Position numbers and translations under genes: made by a program. A stretch of DNA of 64,000 nucleotides from Candidatus Poribacteria bacterium (GTDB lineage: Bacteria; Poribacteria; WGA-4E; WGA-3G): positions 59,180 through 123,179 of the forward strand of contig JAPPNJ010000187.1 in NCBI GenBank assembly GCA_028818705.1, written 5' to 3'. Below, in pieces: positions 1-8,500 of this stretch (its first letter is position 1; the number at the start of each line of letters is the position of its first letter). The notes below the pieces were generated by a model, which was not told the origin of the DNA, did no database searches, and saw only the letters and a list, made by a program, of their open reading frames with translations.

Positions 1-86
1 ATCGCGAGTAGAACTCGCTCCTACAATGCTATCGCGAGTAGAACTCGCTCCTACAGTGCTATCGCGAGTAGAACTCGCTCCTACAG
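1..86. repeat. Three tandem 30-bp hairpin repeats (TCCTACA family)
   Basis: Three head-to-tail copies of a 30-bp unit, the last one shortened. Each contains the hairpin GCGAGT-AGA-ACTCGC followed by TCCTACA. Related hairpins with other arm sequences but the same TCCTACA end lie at 5312-5369 and 11936-11990. Period 30 keeps the reading frame of the overlapping minus-strand gene open. The array may continue outside the window. Confidence 0.9.
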
Positions 87-1041
87 CCCCGTCATAATAG
101 TAGGCAGGCTCTTCCACAGCGATTTGGCTTTTCACGGTAAGGTTCAAGGGCATTGCCACCTGTCTAATGATCCCCTTCCATGTTAGCCATTGACACACTA
201 AATCGAGTGATTCTTCATCGAATTCTGGTTCCTCTTCACTTTTACCATGTGGACTATGTCCTAAGTCGGTGTTTAGTTCGGTTCCTGTGCGTGGTGTCTT
301 CTGCTCAATCAGGTAATCAAGGATTGGTTGAAAGATAAACTGTCGTTCATCGAGGTAGGCATTAATTGCATCAAGCGCGTTCTGAATAACAGTCTCATTC
401 TTTTTGCAGTTGATTAGATCGGTATAGACGCGGTTGAAGAAATCAGGGTTGTACTGGAGTGCAGGTTGGATGACCTCACGCGCAGGGATTTGCTTATTTA
501 AAAGGACTTCTATCCGTGCTAATCCTTGTACAGCATCAAGGATAGATAGGAAAGCGGTGAGGCAATCCTTGTTAACATAAAATTGTTTTTCGGCGTATAA
601 AAGGCTCGGCAAAGTGCTGGCGACGACGTTGAGGACTTGGAACTGCTTATCGCGCTCGCCGATATTGTTGCGATCGGCGTTTTTATCATACCACTCTTGG
701 ATGGAGGCATCGCGTGAAAAGAGGAGGGTGCTGTGCGAGAAATAGGAGTGCATGAAAGACCCCTGTTGCGCGCCCTCTATTCGCTGCTTAAAAGCGTTGC
801 GCGGTGATATACTGGCGTGAATGTTCACCCCGTTTTCGACGAGCGAGAAAAAGGATTGCGTTGGACGAATTGCGTCTCTACCGATGAGTTCGACATCGAG
901 ATCGGACTTTTCCCATACCTGTGCATAGGAAAAACTACCGGCGACAATCGCAGCGAGGATATAGGGGTCCTTCTGGACTTTCTCGACGAGGGCATTCGCA
1001 GCTTCGCGGTACTGTTCTTCAATGGCATCTTGAGATCGCAT
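1..1041 (-). CDS. Nucleotidyltransferase-domain protein, partial (runs off window)
   Basis: An open frame of 347 codons reads from an ATG at 1041 to the window edge without a stop. The start has AGGAG eight bases upstream. Residues about 29-50 read AAIVAGSFSYAQ followed by SDLDVELI, a nucleotidyltransferase signature (GS, then SDxD) as in the MNT/polymerase-beta superfamily. The rest (predicted helical, about 250 residues) I do not recognise. The gene begins 9 bases after the stop of the MNT-HEPN gene, so the two are probably co-transcribed. Its visible C-terminus is odd: three tandem 30-bp hairpin repeats are read in frame as GASSTRD units, so the natural end may have been overrun by repeat DNA. 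Substrate unknown; a role in nucleotidylation (antitoxin or resistance type) is inference. Confidence 0.75.
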   Translation of the reverse strand, partial: MRSQDAIEEQYREAANALVEKVQKDPYILAAIVAGSFSYAQVWEKSDLDVELIGRDAIRPTQSFFSLVENGVNIHASISPRNAFKQRIEGAQQGSFMHSYFSHSTLLFSRDASIQEWYDKNADRNNIGERDKQFQVLNVVASTLPSLLYAEKQFYVNKDCLTAFLSILDAVQGLARIEVLLNKQIPAREVIQPALQYNPDFFNRVYTDLINCKKNETVIQNALDAINAYLDERQFIFQPILDYLIEQKTPRTGTELNTDLGHSPHGKSEEEPEFDEESLDLVCQWLTWKGIIRQVAMPLNLTVKSQIAVEEPAYYYDGAVGASSTRDSTVGASSTRDSIVGASSTRD

Positions 1042-1050
1042 TCGATGCTC

Positions 1051-1827
1051 CTATTTAACGTCAGGTGACAGTTTCAATTGCGCACGAACAGCTTGACGCA
1101 CTGCATTGCAAATGTGCATAGCATGGGATGCAGTGTCTGTCGTTGCTGAATTGCCGGGGTAGCGAATCGCCACGGCGTGTCTGGAAAGTACTGAAAAGTC
1201 AGGCTCCCACGTTCGCCACATAGGGACGGTCGGAACAATCAGTTCTAACAATTCCTTTAGATCGTGTGTTCTGGGAATGGGGATGTCCGCTTCTTGGAGC
1301 CATGCCTTTAAGTACTTCTCAATGCACTGTTGGGCATGGAAACAGATACCATCATATATTGGGTTCTGCTCATCCTGAATCAATAGAACTTCCTTCTGAA
1401 TCAATAAAGCTATAGTATAATCACTTTCAGCCTTCTCTATCCACTCCAGTGTTAACGGATTCATATCACCTTTTTCCTTTTTAGGTGTCTCCAAGAGAAA
1501 ATTATTGGCTTCATAAAGCACTTCGCCCTTTTCAGTGATTTCTCGGAGGAACCAGTCGTTATGCGAGAGGCGATATGCGACTTCCTCAGGTGAGCGCACC
1601 AGCAGATCTATGTTGAAACGGCGCGGTATCCGTTGTGAGACCTCTACAACCCGATGGTGTCTTTCCGATTTTGGGGTCGGCATTACGACCAACAGATCGA
1701 CATCTGAGGACTCTGTGGGGGTACCATAAGCGTAAGAGCCAAAGAGAATGACTTGTAGCGGTGCGAACTCCCGGACGATATCATCGCAAGCCGCTTGAAT
1801 GTCTTGTCGAGTAATCATGCGCTTCAT
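1051..1827 (-). CDS. MNT-HEPN fusion protein (nucleotidyltransferase plus HEPN domain)
   Basis: A 258-residue protein. Residues 28-46 carry GSYAYG and SDVDLL, the nucleotidyltransferase metal-binding signature, with a third acidic residue in NIDLLV (about 72-77). From about residue 123 a second domain begins with features of HEPN proteins: FHAQQCIEKYLKAW (163-176), RTHDL (186-190) and IRYPG (221-225). In many genomes MNT and HEPN are separate adjacent genes forming a type VII-like toxin-antitoxin pair in which MNT AMPylates the HEPN RNase; here they are one chain, which is also known. A second start at 1818 (MITRQD) is possible. No clear RxxxxH RNase motif is visible, so RNase activity is uncertain. 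The downstream gene is another nucleotidyltransferase. Confidence 0.85.
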   Translation of the reverse strand: MKRMITRQDIQAACDDIVREFAPLQVILFGSYAYGTPTESSDVDLLVVMPTPKSERHHRVVEVSQRIPRRFNIDLLVRSPEEVAYRLSHNDWFLREITEKGEVLYEANNFLLETPKKEKGDMNPLTLEWIEKAESDYTIALLIQKEVLLIQDEQNPIYDGICFHAQQCIEKYLKAWLQEADIPIPRTHDLKELLELIVPTVPMWRTWEPDFSVLSRHAVAIRYPGNSATTDTASHAMHICNAVRQAVRAQLKLSPDVK

Positions 1828-1947
1828 CCGCAGTTTTTGAGTCAGCTAAGGTAAAAGGGAATACCGGAATATGGTACAAAAAATAGGGGTTTCTTATGTT
1901 AATTATACCACAGATATGTTAAGAATGCAAACATTTTTCTTGGTTAT

Positions 1948-1985
1948 GGGTTGTGAGTTGTGAGTTGTGAGTTGTGGGTTGTGGG
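1948..1985. repeat. Degenerate heptamer tandem repeat
   Basis: Five consecutive copies of GTTGTGA or GTTGTGG in the gap between the MNT-HEPN gene and the lamin-tail gene. Related degenerate runs made of GTTAT/GTTAG/GTTAA words occur at about 5190-5215, 47665-47705 and 54085-54215. They resemble short tandemly repeated sequences seen between genes in other repeat-rich bacteria; no function is evident. Confidence 0.7.
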
Positions 1986-2000
1986 CAGGTTGGATGGTTA

Positions 2001-2030
2001 AATAAGAAAGGTGCGGTTACAAACCGCACC
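2001..2030 (-). terminator. Possible rho-independent terminator
   Basis: A perfect 9-bp stem (GGTGCGGTT / AACCGCACC, 2010-2018 and 2022-2030) with a 3-base loop, followed in the minus direction by a T-rich stretch (TTTCTTATTT). It lies 60 bases past the stop of the minus-strand gene ending at 2090. The same stem theme (AACCGCACC) also occurs as an interspersed repeat near 12660, so it may be a repeat that happens to act as a terminator. Confidence 0.45.
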
Positions 2031-2089
2031 CAGTATTAGTTTGAATTAACGACTGGACGGGTGGAGGAATTCCGCCCGGTATCCCCTTA

Positions 2090-2449
2090 TTAGTCTCTTG
2101 CCTTTAAACGACTCCATGTCGTGGTGAGTTTACCAGCGGGAGAGACATCACCCTTCAGACGCACGGTTGCGAGCGTCTGACGTGTCCCGTTAAAAGAGAC
2201 ATCCTCAATACGATAGTAGTAGATAACGTTCGGCTTCGCAGTGGTATCCACATAAGAATACAGATGTTGTTCACTGCTTGTGCCGTGTCCGGGAATGATC
2301 CCCTTGACGTTGATAACTTTGAAATCACCCGTCCGGTTTTCACTCCGTAAGATATTGAAACCGGCATTGTTTAATTCAGATTCGGTTCTCCACTTGATAA
2401 GGACTGCACCGTTCTCCGTCCTTACGGGTCGGAAACTTGCTAATTCCAC
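2090..2449 (-). CDS. C-terminal fragment of exported lamin-tail protein, with KLTTTW tail
   Basis: Open frame of 119 codons starting with a GTG. It reads PVELASFRPVR, then a fibronectin-III-like stretch with LIKWRTESELNNAGF and YYYRIEDVS, then the tail GKLTTTWSRLKARD. PVELxxF followed by this domain is the usual C-terminal part of large exported proteins, not an independent start. The upstream 907-residue gene ends 10 bases inside this frame in another phase, and the residues before the GTG in this frame (RGPLPVEL) continue the expected sequence. I therefore read it as the displaced tail of that gene after a single-base loss in the GGGG-T-CCCC stretch near 2455-2465. Whether it is translated on its own is doubtful. 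Confidence 0.7.
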   Translation of the reverse strand: MELASFRPVRTENGAVLIKWRTESELNNAGFNILRSENRTGDFKVINVKGIIPGHGTSSEQHLYSYVDTTAKPNVIYYYRIEDVSFNGTRQTLATVRLKGDVSPAGKLTTTWSRLKARD

Positions 2450-5163
2450 AGGTAGGGGACCCCTCTACGATATCCGGGATTCGCTAAGTCGTCAAGGAAT
2501 CCATAGTAGTTGAAGCTGAGGCTGTCATTTGGAAAGAGACGCCACGCTTCCGCAGTGAGTCCATTTTCAGGGGAATCGGGTTCTCCGTCAAAACCGTTTT
2601 TCTCCGGTGTGAAGAGCGTCCCGTATACCCGGACGATGGAGCGACGGCGTTCGGCATTCGTTGGGGGTAAAGCCCACTCTACGGCGCGTGCGTCCGGAGG
2701 TGTGAGACTTCCAAACACAGGTGTGAGGTTGCCGACTTCATCCATCACGACATTATCGCCTACGAGCTCGGGGTCGCCTTCGTATGTCAACTTCAGATAG
2801 AAACCCTTTGGATTCAGGAGAATATCGGTGCGGTGCATCCGCAGCTCTGAACGGTGTCGGACATAGAGATCATAGATGCGATTGTCGGCGATATTCGTGG
2901 CAGCCTTTTTCGGGACGATAAGAAGCGTCTGATTCGGCAGGATCGCCACCTCCTCAAAGATGATTTTACCCCCAATATATCGACCTTCATCGTCGACGAG
3001 ATTGCGGATATCGAGTTCCCATCCTTTGAGATTCACGGCTTCGGTTAGGGAACTGTTATAGAGTTCAATCCACTGTGAGGCACTGCCGTTGGGTCCTCGA
3101 TCATACATAATCTCACTGATGCTAACTTCGCCATTAACGAGTGGCTTATTCCCAGATTTTAGTGCGGTGTTCTCATAGCCGGGCGTGCCGGGAGAAGATA
3201 AAAGATCGGTATGCGGGTCGTAGCCGAGACCGCCTCTCTCGCCGACGGCTTCCCAAGCATCTGTGTGGTGTCCATCGTTCGCCTGATAGCGTTTGCGCTG
3301 CCAGGCTGTGTTGCGTGAGGCAAAGGTGTTGTCTCCGAAAGGTGCGATATCGCTTGCCCTCGGCTGATACTGCCCGATACGGGGCCAGAACTGTGTGCTC
3401 ACATTGTTAGAGAAATCTGCAAAGAACCCGTTTCCGGCATAATCCTGAATGTTTGCATCCTTGCCGTTCTTATCAGATTTATTCCGCAGGAGGAGCATGA
3501 ACTTTCCAGTATCCGGCAAGTCGAGTCGTGAATCAATAACATAAGCCACTGCTCCCTCTCTCTCCCGTTTACTCACACGCCCAGCATTCGCACCCGCAAG
3601 GATCGGTGTAAACCACGGGTCTTCGTTAACCAACAGCAGGACCTCACCAGGAGCCATTTCATATTCCGGCAGGTCTACGAGATCCCGATCTACGAGATAA
3701 TCGTCTCTACCCACTGGACGTACAACAGCACTTTCATATTTCGGTAGGTCTACGAGATCCGATTCTACGAGATAAGTGCCCCTACCCGTTGGGTGTACAA
3801 TATCGATTTTACCTCCCGGGTGTTCTACGAGATTCCCCTCTACGAGATCCGTCTCTACGAGCGCACCGATCTCATCGATTGCGTATACAAGAGCGATTCT
3901 ATCTTGCCACAAGACCTCATCCACTGCGCGTACAATGCTGAGTTCCCAATCTTTCAGCTGCTGCATGCCGGAACTTACGTTTTTCAACTCCACCCAGTCG
4001 ACGTTGGCAGTTGAAGTATCGTTGCGGACTTCGTTGATAACGATGATGTTAGAAGGAACAGCAGACTGCTGAAACCGTCCGGCGTGGATACCCGTGACAT
4101 GTTTCGCGCCAGGTGTACTGATAGAGAGGAGTTCAAGGACAGCAGTGCCAGAGACGATTTTTAGGTCAGTGTTCCTCCGTCCGTTCGCCGTGGTCGCTTG
4201 CCAACTGTTCGGGTTGGCACCAAATGGAATTCCCGTCAATTGTGATGCTCGGTTCAATCCGTAATCCTCGACGGTATCGTAATTGATATCCCGATACGCA
4301 GAGACGAACGCCGTGTTCGGTCTATCACCGCTCTTCCCGGGCAGTTTCCAGAGTCCTGCAAAGAGCGTATCCACGGAGTCGAGGACCTTGTACGTGGTTC
4401 CGCTAAAGGTTACCAGCTCTCGGGTGGGATGGCTCACAAATGGCGTAAAAAGGAAATAGAGCGTCTCTGTAATGGCTGTATTCGTGGTGTTGTAGAGTTC
4501 AATCCACTGTATTTCTTGGTTGAGGAGCTGCGGAACGTTTATTAGTATATACATTGGATTAGCCCCTTCTCCGCGATTAGCAGGGGGCGTATCCGTTGGA
4601 GGCTGGCTTCGATCGAAATTCGGATTTGAGACTGCTATACCATTGGTTCCGGGTACATTATCAATCCCCCTATCCACTGCCCACATAATCTCACTGATGA
4701 CGATATCCTGCCTGGCGAGGAGGCTGTTTTCTGTCGTGACGAGTTCGAGGGTGCCGCCGAAATCGAAAAACGTCTCCAAGTCGGGCATCCGCGTTGAACT
4801 CGGCTCTCGTAACAGTGAGTTCGGGATATGTCCATAGGGGACGTGGACTAAGATACCCGCCTCGGAAGAACCTGCGCCTATATAAGTATCGCGTCCGTTT
4901 CCTGCCCCCGGCGGATATCCTTTCGGTGCCCGCCCGTAAACGACAAAATTATGTGCGGGGAATGTTTGTTCGATCGCGTTTGTAATGGGGTTTGCAATCG
5001 GTGGATCGTCGTCGTTCTCGGATGTAGTCCCATCAGCTTTTGTCGCAGCGAGGGGTATGAGCCTCTGTTCCCCAAATTGTGCCATTGCTGACCAGGGGGA
5101 GCAGAGGCATAAGGCAAATATTGTTAAGATGTTTAGAACGAATATAGGTTTGCGTGAAAACAT
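2440..5163 (-). CDS. Exported multi-domain lamin-tail-domain (LTD) protein, frameshifted near its end
   Basis: 907 residues. A signal peptide is clear (residues 1-29, MFSRKP..., hydrophobic core, AMAQ). Three stretches have the lamin-tail pattern: DIVISEIMW with QWIELYN (about 155-225), INEVRND with VDWVELKN (about 375-395) and EVSISEIMYD with QWIELYNSS (about 675-705). LTD domains occur in surface or extracellular proteins; a direct activity is not predicted. Between the second and third LTD lies a 25-residue unit in nearly three tandem copies (LVDLPxY motifs), encoded by a 75-bp DNA repeat. The frame ends in PGYRRGVPYLWN instead of continuing into the PVELASF domain found in the overlapping frame, so the gene is probably broken by a one-base deletion. 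Confidence 0.8.
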   Translation of the reverse strand: MFSRKPIFVLNILTIFALCLCSPWSAMAQFGEQRLIPLAATKADGTTSENDDDPPIANPITNAIEQTFPAHNFVVYGRAPKGYPPGAGNGRDTYIGAGSSEAGILVHVPYGHIPNSLLREPSSTRMPDLETFFDFGGTLELVTTENSLLARQDIVISEIMWAVDRGIDNVPGTNGIAVSNPNFDRSQPPTDTPPANRGEGANPMYILINVPQLLNQEIQWIELYNTTNTAITETLYFLFTPFVSHPTRELVTFSGTTYKVLDSVDTLFAGLWKLPGKSGDRPNTAFVSAYRDINYDTVEDYGLNRASQLTGIPFGANPNSWQATTANGRRNTDLKIVSGTAVLELLSISTPGAKHVTGIHAGRFQQSAVPSNIIVINEVRNDTSTANVDWVELKNVSSGMQQLKDWELSIVRAVDEVLWQDRIALVYAIDEIGALVETDLVEGNLVEHPGGKIDIVHPTGRGTYLVESDLVDLPKYESAVVRPVGRDDYLVDRDLVDLPEYEMAPGEVLLLVNEDPWFTPILAGANAGRVSKREREGAVAYVIDSRLDLPDTGKFMLLLRNKSDKNGKDANIQDYAGNGFFADFSNNVSTQFWPRIGQYQPRASDIAPFGDNTFASRNTAWQRKRYQANDGHHTDAWEAVGERGGLGYDPHTDLLSSPGTPGYENTALKSGNKPLVNGEVSISEIMYDRGPNGSASQWIELYNSSLTEAVNLKGWELDIRNLVDDEGRYIGGKIIFEEVAILPNQTLLIVPKKAATNIADNRIYDLYVRHRSELRMHRTDILLNPKGFYLKLTYEGDPELVGDNVVMDEVGNLTPVFGSLTPPDARAVEWALPPTNAERRRSIVRVYGTLFTPEKNGFDGEPDSPENGLTAEAWRLFPNDSLSFNYYGFLDDLANPGYRRGVPYLWN
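3667..3891. repeat. Three degenerate 75-bp tandem repeats inside the LTD gene
   Basis: The word TCTACGA recurs at 3674, 3749 and 3824, a 75-bp period (25 codons), with a second TACGAGAT word in each unit. The units have drifted (for example PKY versus PEY in the protein) but stay in frame. The insertion sits inside an LTD domain, between its beta strands. Confidence 0.8.
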
Positions 5164-5311
5164 ATAGATGTTTACTCCTTTTTGTTTGGTTATGGGTTAT
5201 AGGTTATAAGTTAAAGAGGTATATTGTGTCTGTGAGCAAATACCTCAATCAAAACACCGCACCTTTCTTCTGTAGGAGGGATTTTCAATCCCGACTTGAT
5301 TGGGAAGAGGG

Positions 5312-5369
5312 TCGCGATTCGGAGATCGCTCCTACAGAAGAGAATCGCGATTCGGAGATCGCTCCTACA
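5312..5369. repeat. Two hairpin repeats of the TCCTACA family in a 386-bp gap
   Basis: Two copies (5312-5336, 5345-5369) of TCGCGAT-TCGGAG-ATCGCTCCTACA, each a short hairpin followed by TCCTACA. The gap 5164-5549 between two large minus-strand genes also holds a GTAGGAGGGATT variant at about 5271 and degenerate GTTAT words at 5190-5215. I see no gene in it. Confidence 0.85.
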
Positions 5370-5549
5370 GCATCGTAGGTTGGGTTGAACGCAGCCCCCC
5401 AAAATCCTGAAAAGCAACAGAAAACTCTGAGACCTCCATATAGGCGCATCAAGCACAAACCGAGTGAAACCTAACACTTTTGCTTTTTTCAAAATCTGAC
5501 AACCGACAACTGAAAATGGAGTGAAGCGGAACGTCCTGACAACTATTCG

Positions 5550-8500
5550 CTACTTCAAAATCACCATTTTCCGTAAGCGCGAGATGTCTCCTGCACGGAG
5601 TTGATAGAAATAGATACCACTTGCGACGCGTTCGCCGTGTTTATTTCTGCCGTCCCAATACGCAGCACGCGACTTTGCAACGTAATAACCGGCGGACTGA
5701 TGCCCGAGTTTTAGATGCCTGACAAGCCCGCCGCGTGCATCGTAGATGAATATCTCAACACTGCTGTCGGCGGCTAACTCGTAGGGAAGCCATGTCTCCG
5801 GGTTGAAGGGGTTCGGGTAGTTGGCAAGCAGGCGCGTCTCCGTCGGGCGGAGTGCTGCCAACAAACTTTCCAGCAGCACAATCGCCTTCTGGTACTTCAG
5901 TGAACCGTCGCTCTCAAGTCGGAGTTGATTGAGGTGCGTTTCCAACGTCTCGCGATCCAATGTGCGGAGGGTTTTGGCATCGAGGCGTGATAAGAGATTC
6001 TCTGGAGCTGGGGCGCCTGCGACGCCATCAAAGTTGGAGGTAACCAATAACACATCGGCGTTATTGACCGTTCCGTCGGCGTTGACATCCGTGCGCGGGT
6101 TGACGATCGCATCACCCGCCTGGCCTAATGCCGCTGTTACGAGTGTGGAATCGGCGGCATCCACCGTCCCGTCTTCGTTGACATCCCAAGGCGGATATTG
6201 AGAGACTTCAATATCAATATCAACCCGTCGAGCCCGCCGTGTCAATGGATAGAGTGGCGACGTGTTGAGAATCGGATTCCCCATGAGCCGCAGCGTCTCA
6301 AGATTTGCCAAGTCAAGGATCGGACCGACATCAGTAATACTGTTATTCGTCAGGTCCAAGCGAGCGAGCGACGTCAACGCCGTGAGCGGCGTTAGTGTGG
6401 TAATCGCATTATCGGCGAGTTCTAAGATTGTCAAAGACGTCAAACTTGACAACGGCGTGGTGTCAACAACAGCACTGTCATTGAGGCTTAGCATCGTTAG
6501 TCCTGTCAACCCGGCGAGTCCCGCCAGGTCGCCAACGGTATTCCCACTGAGATTCAGCTCCGTCAGTGCCGTCAGATTTGCCAGAAGCGCAATATCGGTG
6601 CTGCTCAATCCCGTCCTACCGAGTTCGAGTGTGGTGAGTGCGGTTAAGCCTGCGAGCGGTGTGAAATCAGCAATCGGGTTATCGTTGAGACTGAGCGTCG
6701 TGAGACGCGTTAGGGCTGCCAATGGAGAGATATCGGTAATGCGGTTCCCCGATAGATTCAACGCTGTCAGTTTGGTGAAATTCTCAAGGAGTGATATATC
6801 CATGAGTGCGTTGTTGCTGAGGTCCAACGTCGTCAGGCTCGTCAAATCTTCAAGTGCAGCGATACCCGTCAGCCCGTTCCCACCGAGATTCAAGGATGTC
6901 AGTCTCGTCAACCCTGCCAAGGGTGTGATGTCTGTGATTGCGTTGCCAGCGAGGTTGAGGGCCGTGAGTTTCGTCAGCCGTCGCAACGGTGTGAGATCCA
7001 TAATCTCATTTGCTGGAATCACCAAAGTCGTGAGCCTCGTCGCCTGTTCGACGCCTGTGATGTCAGAAATGCCAGTCATCTCAAACTCGAGCGTGGTAAT
7101 AGTTCTGAGCTGCTGTTGCGTGAAGTCTTCACCGCTACCGAGATTAAGTTGTTCTCGGAAAATATCTCTGAAGCTTGCATCCGGTATCCATTTCGGTGCG
7201 ACGGCGACCGTCTGTGGCATCGAGGCGGCGTTTGACTTCCCAGAGGCATCTTGTGCGACATTCGCAGGCACGGTAATAATCACATCACCGTCGGTATTTT
7301 TATCCGGGGTGATTGTCAACACATAGGTGCTACCGCTGCCGAGTAATGTCGAATTTCGCACAACTGCATCACCTGTAATCTCAATATCCCCGAGCACAAA
7401 GCCTTCCACGTCCTTTGAGAAGACAATCATCACAGAAAAGGCGTCAAGTTGAACGGTCTGTGGGACATCTTGAAGTTCAACCGTCAGTGCGTTAGTGTCA
7501 ATCGGAATCGGATCGGTCAGGTCAGAAGCGATATTGACATTCTCCGCCAGGTCCTCGACGACGGCTGCAGGTATCTGTAGGGTTATATTTCCGCTGGCGT
7601 TCGGATTCGGCGTGACGCGCGCCGTATAAGTTGCGTCGCCATCCGTCCCGGCGGTGAGTCGTACGGTTGCGGGGCCGACGAGTGCGATGTCCTCGGTTGT
7701 AAACCCGTTGACGACTTCGGAGAAGGTGATAGTGACATCAAAGGCATCACTCTTAGCACCCGTCGGCAGGTCGGCAAACTCGACTGTGGGTGCGATGGTG
7801 TCTATACGCACCTGTTGCTGCGTTTCCACCGAATCGGCATTCAGATTCAGGGCAAGATCCTGAACGGTTTCCGCATTGACTTCAATGAAGAGGTTTCCCT
7901 GAACATCCTCGTTGGGTGTCATCCGGACGATGTATTCACTTGCACCGTCGGCACCGGCTCGTAAACTCGGTGTTACGAGGTCCGAGGGTGTGAGGTCTCC
8001 GGGCACCCGAAAATCGTTGACCTCTTCTGAGAAGACGATTCGGATGTCAAAGAAATCGTTGCGTCTCTGTAGCACCGGGGTATCCTCGATGGTGAAGGTT
8101 GGAGGGATAGTGTCAATATGCACCTCAACGGGAGCCGATCCTGCCGGATTCGGATTTGTCGCGAAGTCTTGGATGGCATTTGCATTGACCGTAACCGTCA
8201 CATCGCCTTCAGAGGTTGCGTTCGGCGTGATGGTCACCGTATAAACCGTATCCCCATCTGAACCCGCTGTCAAGGCAGCCGTTCCAGGACCTGTGACTGT
8301 CAGATCCGCAGGCACCGCAAAACCGTTGACTTCCTCCGAGAACGTCACCGTTAAGTCATAAGGGGCGTTGCGTTCTTCAGTCGGATACCCGGTCTCCGCA
8401 CCTATCGTGACAGGTGGTGTAACAACCATCGAGACCGTCGGTGGAATCGTGTCCACATGCACCGAAGTCGTCTCTGGTGAAGCGGTATTGTCGTTGAGTG

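Noticed and set aside
1-90. CRISPR-like array
   Set aside because: The 30-bp units follow each other without variable spacers and contain their own hairpin; it is a tandem interspersed repeat.
2440-2449. Programmed -1 frameshift at the LTD gene
   Set aside because: No classical slippery heptamer is visible at the overlap; a one-base indel in the G4/C4 stretch is simpler. Kept only as a remote alternative.
6262-7326. 354-codon plus-strand frame
   Set aside because: Opposite strand of the leucine-rich repeat part; its openness follows from the repeat's codon pattern. Low-complexity product.
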